Below, piece by piece: positions 1-8,264 of a stretch of DNA of 35,115 nucleotides. How positions within the stretch are numbered: the stretch's first letter is position 1; each line of letters opens with the position of its first letter. The DNA lies in contig MNVP01000085.1 of assembly GCA_001871815.1 (NCBI GenBank), positions 1-35,115 on the forward strand, written 5' to 3'. A program made the position numbers and the translations under genes. Below the pieces are notes generated by a model. It saw nothing but the letters and a program-made list of their open reading frames with translations, made no database searches and was not told the origin of the DNA. Source of the stretch: Candidatus Omnitrophica bacterium CG1_02_40_15. GTDB taxonomy: Bacteria; Omnitrophota; Gorgyraeia; Gorgyraeales; Gorgyraeaceae.

Positions 1-101
1 ACAGTAAGGCCTGTTTCCAGGTACCCTTCCAGCCTGTACCTGTCCCTTTCAGTTAGATGTTTATATTTACCGGCTTTAGTGGTACAATTTACCTGCTCCA
101 T
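1..101 (-). CDS. IS30-family transposase, N-terminal fragment (runs off window)
   Basis: The minus strand starts with ATG at 101-99, preceded by a GGAG ribosome site 4-5 bases upstream, and reads 33 codons to the window edge with no stop. The peptide contains KYKHLTERDRYRLEGYLETG, which resembles the N-terminal helix-turn-helix region of IS30-type DDE transposases (the 'L-T-x-x-x-R-Y-x-I-E' pattern). Only this domain is visible; the catalytic part lies outside the window, so activity cannot be judged. The element's terminal repeat was not identified in the 150 bases upstream. Confidence 0.7.
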   Translation of the reverse strand, partial: MEQVNCTTKAGKYKHLTERDRYRLEGYLETGLT

Positions 102-234
102 AGACTCTCCTTCTGTTTTTTTTGTTGGTTTTATCACCTTACAAAATAACAGATTTTAAGAGCTATGGGGCATTTTTATTTAATTATTTTTCGCACTTAC
201 GATTACAATCTACTCTACCCCACAACGATATCCT

Positions 235-263
235 GTAGGGACAGGACAATGTCCTGTCCCTAC
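235..263. repeat. Perfect 13-bp palindrome at the greA stop
   Basis: The arms GTAGGGACAGGAC and GTCCTGTCCCTAC pair perfectly around a 3-base loop. Read on the minus strand, the first arm contains the TAG that ends greA, so the repeat provides the stop codon. It lies between greA and the IS30 fragment and could act as a transcript-end hairpin, but no T-run follows it. Confidence 0.85.
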
Positions 264-733
264 CTTGATATTTCTAGTATCTTATATTTCAATACACCCG
301 CAGGAACCCTGATATTGGCTATATCCCCAATTTTACAGCCTAAAAGGGCTTTTCCTACAGGAGAAGAAATAGAAATCTTGCCCTTTTCGTAATCAGCCTC
401 ATCTTCGGTTACCAGCATATAAACTACCTCTTCTTTTGAATCTATATCCACTAATTTTAATTTAGCTCCGATGTACGCCTTATCCGAAGATATATTTTCA
501 TTATCCAGGATCCTGGCTGTCAGGATCTTCTCCTCAAGTTCCCTTATCCTTTTTTCATTTATTGCCTGCGACTGCTTCGCAGAATCATATTCTGCGTTTT
601 CGCTTAGATCGCCCATTTGCCTTGCCTTTTCAAGGGCATTTGCTATTTCCTTGCGTTTTACGGTTTTCAGTATTTTTAATTCCTCTTTAAGTTTGTTACA
701 GCCATCTTTTGTCAAAAAAGTGCCTTCAGACAT
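260..733 (-). CDS. greA: Transcription elongation factor GreA
   Basis: GreA binds the secondary channel of RNA polymerase and stimulates cleavage of backtracked RNA. The protein is 157 residues, the family's normal size, with an N-terminal coiled coil (about 1-75) and a C-terminal FKBP-like globular domain. The loop motif GDLSENAEY carries the acidic residues D42 and E45 that coordinate the catalytic Mg ion. I chose ATG at 733 because GGGAGGG lies 3-5 bases upstream; an upstream in-frame TTG at 745 overlaps that ribosome site. It is the last gene of the minus-strand run. The final Arg codon and the TAG stop lie in the palindrome at 235-263. Confidence 0.95.
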   Translation of the reverse strand: MSEGTFLTKDGCNKLKEELKILKTVKRKEIANALEKARQMGDLSENAEYDSAKQSQAINEKRIRELEEKILTARILDNENISSDKAYIGAKLKLVDIDSKEEVVYMLVTEDEADYEKGKISISSPVGKALLGCKIGDIANIRVPAGVLKYKILEISR

Positions 734-743
734 ATTCCCTCCC

Positions 744-764
744 AAATTTTGCGAAGCAAAATTT
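744..764. repeat. Short palindrome in the alr-greA gap
   Basis: AAATTTTGC and GCAAAATTT are perfect 9-bp arms around GAA. It sits just upstream of the greA ribosome site. A GC-rich, imperfectly inverted segment (about 768-805) adjoins it and runs into the 3' end of alr. Confidence 0.75.
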
Positions 765-788
765 GATCCCGAGCCGCCTTAGTTTTTA

Positions 789-1919
789 CTATCGAGCGGC
801 GAGGGACCTTTTATAAATCCTTGGAACGCGGTGGCCTATATTGCATAACACCTCGTAAGGTATCGTATTTATAAGCCTGGCCAGTTCTTCCGCTCTTATG
901 ATCTCATCACCCTGGCTGCCTATGAGAACCACCTCATCGCCTACTCTTACATTTTCTAAATGCCCCACATCTACCATGCACATATCCATACAGACCCTGC
1001 CCACTATTGGACAACGACTTCCACGTATTAAAACTTGAGCTTTATTTGAAAAATGCCTTGAATACCCATCGCCATAACCAACAGGTATTGTAGCTATCTT
1101 TGTAAGCTTAGAGGTCATATAAGTCATGCCATAACTTATACTGCGGCCCTTTGGCATTGATTTCAGATAAGTGATCTTTGTTTTTAAAGCGAGGGCCGGC
1201 TTTAAAAGTATATTTTTCATGAGGCTTTCTTTAGGGTATATGCCGTACATCATAAGGCCTGGCCTGACCATATTCATATGGCTATCTTTAAAATTTATAA
1301 GGGCAATGCTATTTGCAGTATGTTTTATAGGTATATATATGTTATTATCCCATAGCTTTTCTATAAGCCGCTTAAAATTCCCTATCTGGTTATAGGTGAA
1401 AACCTTGTCAGCCTCCGCATTTGGAAAATGCGTAAAAATCCCATCTATAATAATATTTTTTAACCCGGCTATTTTTTTTATAAATCCTATTGCCTCCTCG
1501 TGCCAGAATCCAAGACGGCCCATGCCCGTATCTATCTTCACGTGCACCTTTACTTTTTTATTCCTGGACTGGGCAAGCTTGGAAAGCCTCCTAGGGATAT
1601 CCATGTCAGAAACTGTCTGGATTACGTTGAACCTAAGAACGCCTTCTATTTCTTCGGGCAAAATAGCGCCTATGACAAGTATCGGTTTTTGTATCCCTAT
1701 CCTGCGCAATATAGCTGCTTCATCAAGAGATGCAACGCCAAAATAATCAATATAATCCTCAATTGTCTTTGAGACTTCCTTTATCCCATGGCCGTAAGCA
1801 TCTGCTTTTACGACCCCGAGTATCTGGGTATCGCTCTTAACAATATGTCCGACTATCTCCAGATTATGGCGGATGGCATCGAGATCTATTTCTGCAAATG
1901 TAGGCCTGTAGTATTTCAT
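789..1919 (-). CDS. alr: Alanine racemase
   Basis: A PLP enzyme that interconverts L- and D-alanine for peptidoglycan. The 376 residues match the family (about 370). The PLP-lysine motif VVKADAYGHG places the Schiff-base lysine at K38; the second catalytic base is the tyrosine in SISYGMTY, and RPGLMMYGIYP is the conserved C-terminal-half motif. The gene starts at ATG 1919 without a recognisable ribosome site, because a heptad repeat lies directly upstream. The last residues (RSLAAR and stop) extend past the usual VPRIY end and are encoded by GC-rich sequence that looks repeat-derived. Downstream neighbour: greA. Confidence 0.95.
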   Translation of the reverse strand: MKYYRPTFAEIDLDAIRHNLEIVGHIVKSDTQILGVVKADAYGHGIKEVSKTIEDYIDYFGVASLDEAAILRRIGIQKPILVIGAILPEEIEGVLRFNVIQTVSDMDIPRRLSKLAQSRNKKVKVHVKIDTGMGRLGFWHEEAIGFIKKIAGLKNIIIDGIFTHFPNAEADKVFTYNQIGNFKRLIEKLWDNNIYIPIKHTANSIALINFKDSHMNMVRPGLMMYGIYPKESLMKNILLKPALALKTKITYLKSMPKGRSISYGMTYMTSKLTKIATIPVGYGDGYSRHFSNKAQVLIRGSRCPIVGRVCMDMCMVDVGHLENVRVGDEVVLIGSQGDEIIRAEELARLINTIPYEVLCNIGHRVPRIYKRSLAAR

Positions 1920-1940
1920 GTTTATAGCATTGTTTTAGCA

Positions 1941-1990
1941 TATAGCGTTTAGCGTATAGAGAAACTAAACGCTATACGCTATCCGCTATA
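1941..1990. repeat. Heptad palindrome, TAGCGNW family (copy 1)
   Basis: Units tagcgtt and tagcgta run in one direction, then a short loop, then taaacgc, tatacgc and tatccgc in the other, so the whole forms a hairpin. It fills the gap between tsaB and alr. On the minus strand its AGCGGATAG segment encodes the last codons and the TAG stop of tsaB. Confidence 0.9.
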
Positions 1991-2809
1991 TTTTACTTGA
2001 CAATCTTCTGGATACAGATATAAAGGACTGAGTTTATCCAGATTTGTTTTTTTAGCTTTTTTGATACTTCGACGGCGCCAAACCGCAGTCTTTAGGCCGC
2101 GAACAGAAGCGCCGCTCAGTATCAACCCTGAGCCTGTCGAAAGGTTGATTTTCGAGAAACCAAGCTTTATAAGATTCCCAGCTCCTGGATACCAGTATTC
2201 TTCAAGCAAAAATGCCGACTGGCGTTTATTTTTTGCCTGCCTGCCGGCAGGCAGGCTTAATTCCGCAAAGGCTTTTACGGAATCTTGATTAATATAATTT
2301 GCTATTTTGTCTCCATAAAGACTTAGCCCATCCCCTAGAAAAACAGAATCTCTTTTTACTTTCTTCAAAAACTTTTCTATGGGCAATAGCAAATAATCTG
2401 ATAACCTCGCTACCTTGCTGCCTTTTCTCCTGTAAATAGCAGCATAAACCTGGCCCCTTTTTGCATCTATTATAGGAATAATATATCTGTCTTTTCCCTG
2501 GGCATTACAAGCAATGGAATCCATGCTAGCCACGCCGATGCATGGCTTCCCTGAGGCTATGCCAAAACCTTTTATCGTGCTGACACCTATCCTTAGCCCG
2601 GTAAATGAGCCTGGGCCAAGGCCTATTATAAAAGCGCCTATCTTATTTATAGGCGTTCTGGATTTTTTTAGGAGCTCTTTTACCTTTGGCACCAGCTGGC
2701 TGGCTTGCCTTCTATCAAGTAAATGAGATTCTTCTCTTATTATATCTTCATCTTCGCTCAATGCAATGCTCAGAAATTTTGAACTTGTATCAATGCCTAA
2801 GATCTTCAA
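1979..2809 (-). CDS. tsaB: tRNA t6A biosynthesis protein TsaB, with repeat-coded insertions
   Basis: TsaB is the scaffold partner of TsaD in forming threonylcarbamoyl-adenosine at tRNA position 37. The N-terminus MKILGIDTSSKFLSIAL and the motif GLGPGSFTGLRIG are diagnostic of the ASKHA-fold TsaB/YeaZ family. At 276 residues it is about 45 longer than usual. Two repeat segments account for much of the excess: residues about 185-192 (LPAGRQA) come from a perfect 22-base palindrome, and residues about 221-249 from a fold-back segment. Its start overlaps tsaE by 20 bases, so the two are translationally linked. The TAG stop lies in the heptad repeat. Confidence 0.92.
   Translation of the reverse strand: MKILGIDTSSKFLSIALSEDEDIIREESHLLDRRQASQLVPKVKELLKKSRTPINKIGAFIIGLGPGSFTGLRIGVSTIKGFGIASGKPCIGVASMDSIACNAQGKDRYIIPIIDAKRGQVYAAIYRRKGSKVARLSDYLLLPIEKFLKKVKRDSVFLGDGLSLYGDKIANYINQDSVKAFAELSLPAGRQAKNKRQSAFLLEEYWYPGAGNLIKLGFSKINLSTGSGLILSGASVRGLKTAVWRRRSIKKAKKTNLDKLSPLYLYPEDCQVKYSG
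2063..2148. repeat. Fold-back repeat inside tsaB
   Basis: Imperfect arms at 2063-2078 and 2109-2123 are followed by TCAACC/GGTTGA arms (2122-2127 and 2143-2148) enclosing CTGAGCCTGTCGAAA. That loop sequence matches, as I recall, a repeat common in several uncultured lineages. It keeps the tsaB frame open and encodes about residues 221-249. Confidence 0.7.
2235..2256. repeat. 22-base perfect palindrome inside tsaB
   Basis: GCCTGCCTGCC is followed directly by its reverse complement. On the minus strand it reads in frame as LPAGRQA. I recall this peptide as a recurrent repeat-coded insert in metagenome-derived genomes. Confidence 0.9.
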
Positions 2810-3209
2810 TGATTACCTTTCTCTTGTTATCGCCTTTTATCTTTAATCTCACAGATATATGCTTTTCTGGCAAAATGGATTTTATCTTTTCCGCCCATTC
2901 TATTACAGTAACGCCGTTTCCATAAATATATTCTTCTATGGCCAGATTTTCTATTTCCTTTAAATCATCCAGCCTGTATAAATCAAGATGGTATAGCGGA
3001 ATTCTTCCATTGTATTCCTTTATCAAAACAAATGTTGGGCTATTTATGCGCTTAGGATCTTTCACGCCAAGGCCTTTTCCAATGCCTTTTGTAAAAGTAG
3101 TCTTGCCGCTTCCCAGATCGCCTGAAAGCGCAATTATATCCCCTGGTCTCAGTTTCCTTGCCAGCTTCTCGCCAATTAACATTGTTTCCTTAGCGCTATT
3201 CGTTATCAT
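2790..3209 (-). CDS. tsaE: tRNA t6A biosynthesis ATPase TsaE
   Basis: TsaE is the P-loop ATPase that resets the TsaB-TsaD complex during t6A synthesis. The Walker A motif GDLGSGKTT is at residues 30-38. SPTFVLIKEY and LYHLDLYRL are conserved family segments, and VIEWAEK is the usual C-terminal motif. The 139-residue length is normal. The start is ATG 3209. It overlaps tsaB downstream by 20 bases and is separated from thiL upstream by a fold-back repeat. Confidence 0.95.
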   Translation of the reverse strand: MITNSAKETMLIGEKLARKLRPGDIIALSGDLGSGKTTFTKGIGKGLGVKDPKRINSPTFVLIKEYNGRIPLYHLDLYRLDDLKEIENLAIEEYIYGNGVTVIEWAEKIKSILPEKHISVRLKIKGDNKRKVIIEDLRH

Positions 3210-3223
3210 GCTTCAATATCATT

Positions 3224-3299
3224 CTTCTCGAATTCGCTCGAAGAATAATATTGTTCGAGCGAATATCCTGACTATACATGTAAGCCCAGTCGAGAACTA
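3224..3299. repeat. TCTCGACT-type fold-back element (copy 1, left half shortened)
   Basis: Outer arms TTCTCGA and GTCGAGAACT enclose an inner hairpin, ATTCGCTCGAA/TTCGAGCGAAT, around GAATAATAT. The right half matches the copy at 23497-23598 closely. It fills the gap between tsaE and thiL. Confidence 0.85.
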
Positions 3300-4202
3300 T
3301 TAGAAATGAGTAAACCCACTAGGTTTAATTTTCTCTAATTTCCCATTCTTTCTTGCAAGAAAAAACCCTTTATGTATATCGCGTATTTGACCAATTCTAG
3401 AAAGCCTTGTTTCAAACGGCCATATATCCTCCAACCTATCTGCATGCTTCTCAGGTAATGTGAAAATTAATTCGAAGTCTTCGCCATCCCTCATAGCTGA
3501 ATTAAAATCTATGGCATCCTTAGAAACAGGCATTGTTTTTTCATAGATCACTGCGCCTTTATCGCTTTCTTCTAATATATGCCCCAGGTCAGCTAAAAGG
3601 CCGTCGGATATATCTATCATTGAATTAATCTTAAAATTTTTTACTAAAAACCTCGCTTCTTCAAGCCTAGGAGTAAAATTAAGGTGCTTAAGCTTTATTG
3701 AACCGCCTATATTTCCGGTAACAAATATAGCGTCTTTTTCCTTAGCCTTGCTTCTTAACGTTAAATTTTTTATTTCTACTTCTCCGATAAGCGCAATATT
3801 AATAATTATCTTGTTAGAACCAACTGTATCCCCGCCTACTAAATCAACGCTAAACCTGTCTGCAACTTTTCTTATACCCCTATATATCTCATCAGCGTAT
3901 TTTAAATCCAGAGACCCTGGAAAACCTATTGAAATAACTGCAAATTTAGGTATGCCTCCCATTGCTGCAATGTCGCTTATATTTGAAGAAAGGGCTTTTT
4001 TCCCCACCAATCTAGCCGAAGAACCTTTATAAAAATGTTTCCCCTCTAAGAGCATATCTGTTGTAAAAAGCAGGTATTTATCTTTTGTATATTTTAAAAC
4101 AGCTGCATCATCGCCTATGCCTTTTACAACCCGGTTGGACAATCTTATTGCCTTGCTTATCCTGTTTATAAAATTAAATTCTCCTAAATCTTTTAATCTC
4201 AT
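3300..4202 (-). CDS. thiL: Thiamine-monophosphate kinase
   Basis: ThiL phosphorylates thiamine phosphate to the active cofactor thiamine diphosphate. The N-terminal motif GIGDDAAVL (D31, D32) binds Mg-nucleotide; GGDTVGS and MIDISDGLLADLGHI are the other metal and nucleotide motifs of the PurM/ThiL fold. The 300-residue length is slightly short but normal. The start ATG 4202 has AAAAAGG upstream and lies inside the 3' end of mtnA (29-base overlap), so expression should depend on mtnA translation. No thiamine riboswitch is visible upstream. Confidence 0.95.
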   Translation of the reverse strand: MRLKDLGEFNFINRISKAIRLSNRVVKGIGDDAAVLKYTKDKYLLFTTDMLLEGKHFYKGSSARLVGKKALSSNISDIAAMGGIPKFAVISIGFPGSLDLKYADEIYRGIRKVADRFSVDLVGGDTVGSNKIIINIALIGEVEIKNLTLRSKAKEKDAIFVTGNIGGSIKLKHLNFTPRLEEARFLVKNFKINSMIDISDGLLADLGHILEESDKGAVIYEKTMPVSKDAIDFNSAMRDGEDFELIFTLPEKHADRLEDIWPFETRLSRIGQIRDIHKGFFLARKNGKLEKIKPSGFTHF

Positions 4203-5277
4203 AAATGCCTTTTTCAGTTATTATGCCGGAGATCAAGCTGTGAGGAGTAACATCAAACGCGGGATTATAAACCTTTGAATCGATCGGCGCAGTCTGTTTT
4301 GAACCTGTATAAATAATCTCATCTCTATTCCTTTCTTCAATCGGAATATCCTTTCCTGATTTTATATCCTTATCTATAGTAGAGCTCGGGGCTGCTACAT
4401 AAAAAGGGATGCCGTGGTACTTTGCAAGAACTGCAAGGCCATATGTGCCTATTTTATTAGCAGCGTCTCCGTTCCTGGCAATCCTGTCTGCGCCCACTAT
4501 AATTTTTGTAACGCCTTTATTTTTTATGGCGCTGGCTGCCATATCATCGCATATGAGAGTAGCGTCTATGCGCTTCTGGATTAATTCCCACATGGTAAGG
4601 CGCGAACCCTGCATGAGAGGCCTTGTCTCATCAGCGTAAACCTTGAATCTTTTACCCTGTTTCTTAGCTTCATAGATTATTGAAAGAGCTGTGCCCTGTC
4701 CAGCTGTAGCCAGTATCCCGGCATTACAATGTGTTAATATTACATCTCCGTTTTTTATTAATTTGGCGCCGTTTTTTCCTATGGCAACGCACATCAATTT
4801 ATCTTCTTTTAAAATATCCAATGCCTCTTTTAAAATAGCTTTCTTGATTTGCGCTATTGCGTTCCTATATTCTCGACTAGCTTCGTTCACTCGAACAACA
4901 TGTCCCGAGTGAAGTCGAGGGATATTCTTCGAGCGAGGCCAAAGGCCAAGTCGAGAAGTATCAAACCTTTTCTCCATCCTATCCAGAGCCCAGAATAGAT
5001 TTACTGCCGTAGGCCTTGTAGCTCTTAATTTCAAAGAAGCCCTGGCTAAATCTTTTTTAAAACCTCTGAATGTTTTTTCTTTTGAATTAATACCAGCTAA
5101 TGCATATCCCAGGCCAACTGCCACTCCTATTAGAGGAGCGCCTCTTATCTTGAGTTTTTTTATTGCCCCGCATAATGTGTCAATATCCCTGCATTTCACA
5201 TACTTAAGTTTTACAGGAAGCTGTGTCTGGTCTATAAAAACTATATTATTATCTTTCCATTTAATGGGTTCTATCAT
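4174..5277 (-). CDS. mtnA: Methylthioribose-1-phosphate isomerase (eIF2B-like), with repeat-coded insert
   Basis: The family isomerises methylthioribose 1-phosphate to its ribulose form in methionine salvage; related enzymes act on ribose 1,5-bisphosphate. Visible motifs are RGAPLIGVAVGLG, the catalytic cysteine in LTHCNAG (C184), the catalytic aspartate in VGADRIARNGD (D264) and the C-terminal FYVAAPSSTID. Length 367 compares with about 345 in the family. Residues 107-136 are encoded by a fold-back repeat found elsewhere in intergenic DNA, placed between helices of the N-terminal domain, away from the catalytic residues. The start overlaps the stop of the DUF362 gene as ATGA. Confidence 0.92.
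   Translation of the reverse strand: MIEPIKWKDNNIVFIDQTQLPVKLKYVKCRDIDTLCGAIKKLKIRGAPLIGVAVGLGYALAGINSKEKTFRGFKKDLARASLKLRATRPTAVNLFWALDRMEKRFDTSRLGLWPRSKNIPRLHSGHVVRVNEASREYRNAIAQIKKAILKEALDILKEDKLMCVAIGKNGAKLIKNGDVILTHCNAGILATAGQGTALSIIYEAKKQGKRFKVYADETRPLMQGSRLTMWELIQKRIDATLICDDMAASAIKNKGVTKIIVGADRIARNGDAANKIGTYGLAVLAKYHGIPFYVAAPSSTIDKDIKSGKDIPIEERNRDEIIYTGSKQTAPIDSKVYNPAFDVTPHSLISGIITEKGIYEIKRFRRI
4870..4960. repeat. TCTCGACT-type fold-back element inside mtnA (copy 2)
   Basis: It begins TTCTCGACTAGCTTCG and ends AGTCGAGAAGTA, the same ends as the intergenic copy at 28978-29096, with the shared core segments CTCGAACAA and ATATTCTTCGAGCG. It remains in frame with mtnA and adds about 30 residues. 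Confidence 0.85.
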
Positions 5278-6377
5278 AATCCAAAAACCTTTGCTAAAAA
5301 ATTACGCTTCAATTCTATTGCCTTATGCGGACAAACCTCATGACAGCACATGCACTTGATGCATTTTTTCAAATCTATGCTTGAGTTTTTAGGCTCTATA
5401 GTTATAGCTAGAACTGGACAGCTGTCTTGGCATATCATGCATTTTTTGCAGAGTCCTTTATCTATATGCGGCCCAAATTTTATAAATCTTGCTGCAAATT
5501 TAGCGCAAGGCCCAAGAATGGTTATTAATCCATTCTTTCCTGGAATCTCAAAATCTTTTATTAAATTCTCTTTTACGCTTTCTCCTAATATCTCAATATT
5601 TTTTAAATCAGCTTCTCCAAGTTTTTTTGCATAAGCTTCTCTTGTTGTAATGATACTAAGAGGTTCTATGCCTGCGAGTCTCGCAAAAACAGCATCAATG
5701 GTTACGCTGTCTTCTCCTGCTATTAAAAGTCCTGGATTCCTCAATCTCCCTGAAGAAGGGCCATCCTGATCCATGGCAACTATACCATCCATTAAAACAA
5801 GGTTAGGTTTTACTATCTTAAAAGTATCTATTAAAACCTTTACAAACTCTTCCGGGCTGGGAAATTTTTTATGAAGTTCGCTTTTATGAAGCCCTGCCAC
5901 TGCGCCATACATATTCTTAATAGCTCCTGTGAGCCCCATCAGGATGTGGGTTTTCATCTTGGGTAAACTTATAATCTTATCGCATTCAAAAAAATAGTTT
6001 GCTATTGGGATACCATTAACTACTTTTATACCCTTTACATCTTTCAGCTCTACCCCAATTTCCTTTGCAAGAGACAAAATGCCGGAACCTTCATATGCTT
6101 TGGCAGGGCTAAGCGAACCGCCTGGATTATCGCCTATACAAGGCACAGCCCCGCAATCCCTGACTGATTTAACAACAGCTCTTATCACTTCGAGATGCGT
6201 GCATATCCCATCTTCAGGCAAGCGGGCTGAAAGCATATTAGGCTTAATGAGCACTTTTTCGCTTCTTTTTATAAAAGCATCCATCCCTCCTAAAAGATCG
6301 AAAGCTTTTTTTACAGCCTGCTCAACTTTAACTCTTTCATAATCCTTGCATTTTACAATCGCGATTTTTGTCTTCAT
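5274..6377 (-). CDS. DUF362 protein with C-terminal 2[4Fe-4S] ferredoxin domain
   Basis: Residues about 1-300 match the DUF362 domain (IAIVKC start, VLIKPNML, GDNPGG, KTHILMGLTGAIKNMYG, LMDGIVAMDQDGPSSG). Two ferredoxin clusters follow: CKKCMICQDSCP and CIKCMCCHEVCP, each with the C-x2-C-x2-C-x3-C-P spacing for a [4Fe-4S] centre. This suggests a cytoplasmic redox role, but the substrate is unknown. ATG 6377 is preferred because the homologous region begins there; an in-frame TTG at 6398 lies inside a palindrome. The stop overlaps the mtnA start. No function in methionine salvage should be assumed from the neighbour. Confidence 0.88.
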   Translation of the reverse strand: MKTKIAIVKCKDYERVKVEQAVKKAFDLLGGMDAFIKRSEKVLIKPNMLSARLPEDGICTHLEVIRAVVKSVRDCGAVPCIGDNPGGSLSPAKAYEGSGILSLAKEIGVELKDVKGIKVVNGIPIANYFFECDKIISLPKMKTHILMGLTGAIKNMYGAVAGLHKSELHKKFPSPEEFVKVLIDTFKIVKPNLVLMDGIVAMDQDGPSSGRLRNPGLLIAGEDSVTIDAVFARLAGIEPLSIITTREAYAKKLGEADLKNIEILGESVKENLIKDFEIPGKNGLITILGPCAKFAARFIKFGPHIDKGLCKKCMICQDSCPVLAITIEPKNSSIDLKKCIKCMCCHEVCPHKAIELKRNFLAKVFGL

Positions 6378-6393
6378 CTCTTTGCCAAGTTCA

Positions 6394-6433
6394 AACAACT
6401 TTACAAACCAACAATGTCAAAATGTAAAGTTGT
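6394..6433. repeat. Perfect 12-bp inverted repeat between the CPBP and DUF362 genes
   Basis: AACAACTTTACA and TGTAAAGTTGTT flank a 16-base loop. The hairpin fills nearly the whole gap and ends at the CPBP stop codon. Confidence 0.85.
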
Positions 6434-7458
6434 TAGCGGAGTAACTCCTTTATAAAGAATACAAAACCTACGATAATTGAATTATGCAATATATGAATAG
6501 ATATAGATGCGATAAGCGAGCCTGTTATTTCGTACAAAAATGCCATTAAAACGCCCAGTATCATTATCGGGAGAAAACCTACGATATTAGTATGCAGCAC
6601 GCTGAATAAAGCGCCGCTCAATAACATTCCAAGAAGCGCTCCAAAGCGCTTTTTTACAGCGTTATATAAAAATCCTCTGAAAAATATCTCCTCTATTATA
6701 GGCCCAAATATAGAAACAAATATTGTCAAAAATAAAATTACACTGCTTCTCTTTTCTTCAAAAAACATATCAAATACAGGTTGCGTTGGAGGTTTATAGC
6801 CTATTGCATCCAGAAACAGCATAGATACTATAAGAACCAAGATTAAAATAGGCATTATGAAGATATACGCGGCAATCCCGGATAAAACATTTTTATAAAA
6901 ACTCTCGAACGCAATCCCAAGACTGGATAGCTTTTCTCTGTATTTTACTAAGACAAAATACAATATCACAGCCCCTGCAATTATATCTATAAAAAATGTG
7001 CCAAACATCATACGCAGGTTAACATCCATATTAAAATGAGGCGGTTTCAAAATAAAAGAGCCTACTGTGCCAAATATATATCCTGAAAATATCACTATAA
7101 TAGCAACCCTGGCTATATCCATGATACCCCATGATACTGATTTTTTTTCTGGAATTTTATTAGGCAGTATTTTCCCCCTGCCAAAAAGGAAAAGAATATT
7201 CATCGCAATGCCCGCCATAAGCATAAGAAATCCCGCAAAAAGGCTATATCTGAAAAATATTGCGCTTGGTTTTTTTGATTCAAAAAATAATCTTATTTTT
7301 CCCTCTGTAACTCCCATATCCTTAAAGGTCATTAACGAAATGGTTTTTTTATCCGGGAGGTCTTTTTTGCGCATATGCCCTATGCTAAGCAAATTGATCC
7401 CAAATATAAAAATAACCATCCAGATATATATTCGTTCGCGTCTAATAAAATCGAGCAT
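6433..7458 (-). CDS. CPBP-family intramembrane metalloprotease
   Basis: A 341-residue membrane protein with roughly eight hydrophobic segments. The first (about 13-27) and the next (about 72-92) precede the CPBP/Abi domain in the C-terminal half. The signature motifs are present: EEIFFRGFLY (EExxxR), FSVLHTN (FxxxH) and HILHNSI (HxxxN). The family contains CAAX-type and related proteases; the substrate here is unknown. The start ATG 7458 lacks a ribosome site, and a heptad repeat lies directly upstream after tatD. Confidence 0.88.
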   Translation of the reverse strand: MLDFIRRERIYIWMVIFIFGINLLSIGHMRKKDLPDKKTISLMTFKDMGVTEGKIRLFFESKKPSAIFFRYSLFAGFLMLMAGIAMNILFLFGRGKILPNKIPEKKSVSWGIMDIARVAIIVIFSGYIFGTVGSFILKPPHFNMDVNLRMMFGTFFIDIIAGAVILYFVLVKYREKLSSLGIAFESFYKNVLSGIAAYIFIMPILILVLIVSMLFLDAIGYKPPTQPVFDMFFEEKRSSVILFLTIFVSIFGPIIEEIFFRGFLYNAVKKRFGALLGMLLSGALFSVLHTNIVGFLPIMILGVLMAFLYEITGSLIASISIHILHNSIIVGFVFFIKELLR

Positions 7459-7465
7459 AATAATA

Positions 7466-7496
7466 TAGCGTATAGCGGATAGCGTTTAGCGTATAG
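7466..7496. repeat. Heptad repeat, TAGCGNW family, single arm (copy 2)
   Basis: Units tagcgta, tagcgga, tagcgtt and tagcgta follow one another exactly every 7 bases, then TAG. Unlike the other copies there is no inverted arm. It occupies the gap between tatD and the CPBP gene. Confidence 0.85.
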
Positions 7497-7499
7497 AAA

Positions 7500-8264
7500 T
7501 TAAAATTTAAATAGCTTAATTGCATTTTCTGTAGTTATTTTTGCCACTTTTTCAAAGCTAATCCCTTTTATCCTTGCAACTTCTTCTGCAGCATATTTAA
7601 CATACATAGGTTCATTACGTTTCCCCCTGAAATCCTGGGGGGCCAGAAACGGCGCATCTGTCTCAATAAGAAGCCTGCCCATAGGGACCAGTTTTACAAT
7701 TTCCCTGAGCTTATCAGAATTTTTATAAGTGATATTACAGGTAAAAGATATAAAAAATCCCATATCCAAACATGTTTTTAGAAATTTTTCATCTCCTGAA
7801 AAACAGTGCATTACTCCGCTGACTGAACTGCCTATGACATCTTTTAAGATATCAATAATATCCATATGAGCATCGCGATTATGTATTATCAAGGGGAGAT
7901 TTGCGGGTTTTGCAGTTTCAAGAAGCCTGATAAATAGTTTCTTCTGATTTTCGCGAGATGAAATATTTTTATAATAATCAAGCCCGATTTCACCTATTGC
8001 CACAACTTTCGGCTTATTAAGAAACTTCGCGAAAAGTTTAATATCATTTTCGGTTACGCTATCAGCTTCATGGGGATGAATGCCTATAGCCGCATAAATA
8101 AAATCATTCTCCCCAGCAATCCTTATAGACCTAACTGTCCCTTCCATGCTGGAACCAACATTTATGATAAACCTTATGCCGCTGTCTATGGAACGCTTTA
8201 AAACAGTGCCCATATCATCTTTAAAATCCTTAAAGTCCAGATGGCAATGCGTATCTATCAGCAT
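7500..8264 (-). CDS. tatD: TatD-family metal-dependent DNase
   Basis: A TIM-barrel hydrolase of the TatD family (3'-5' exonuclease/DNase activity in characterised members). Metal ligands are visible: DTHCHLD (H6, H8), the glutamate in AIGEIGLDYY, HNRDAH, MHCFSG and ETDAPFLAP. The 254-residue length is normal. The start ATG 8264 overlaps the cysteine desulfurase stop by 7 bases, so the two are co-translated. Confidence 0.95.
   Translation of the reverse strand: MLIDTHCHLDFKDFKDDMGTVLKRSIDSGIRFIINVGSSMEGTVRSIRIAGENDFIYAAIGIHPHEADSVTENDIKLFAKFLNKPKVVAIGEIGLDYYKNISSRENQKKLFIRLLETAKPANLPLIIHNRDAHMDIIDILKDVIGSSVSGVMHCFSGDEKFLKTCLDMGFFISFTCNITYKNSDKLREIVKLVPMGRLLIETDAPFLAPQDFRGKRNEPMYVKYAAEEVARIKGISFEKVAKITTENAIKLFKF

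Noticed and set aside
4174-4202. Thiamine (TPP) riboswitch before thiL
   Set aside because: thiL starts within mtnA with no leader, and no TPP-aptamer motif is visible.
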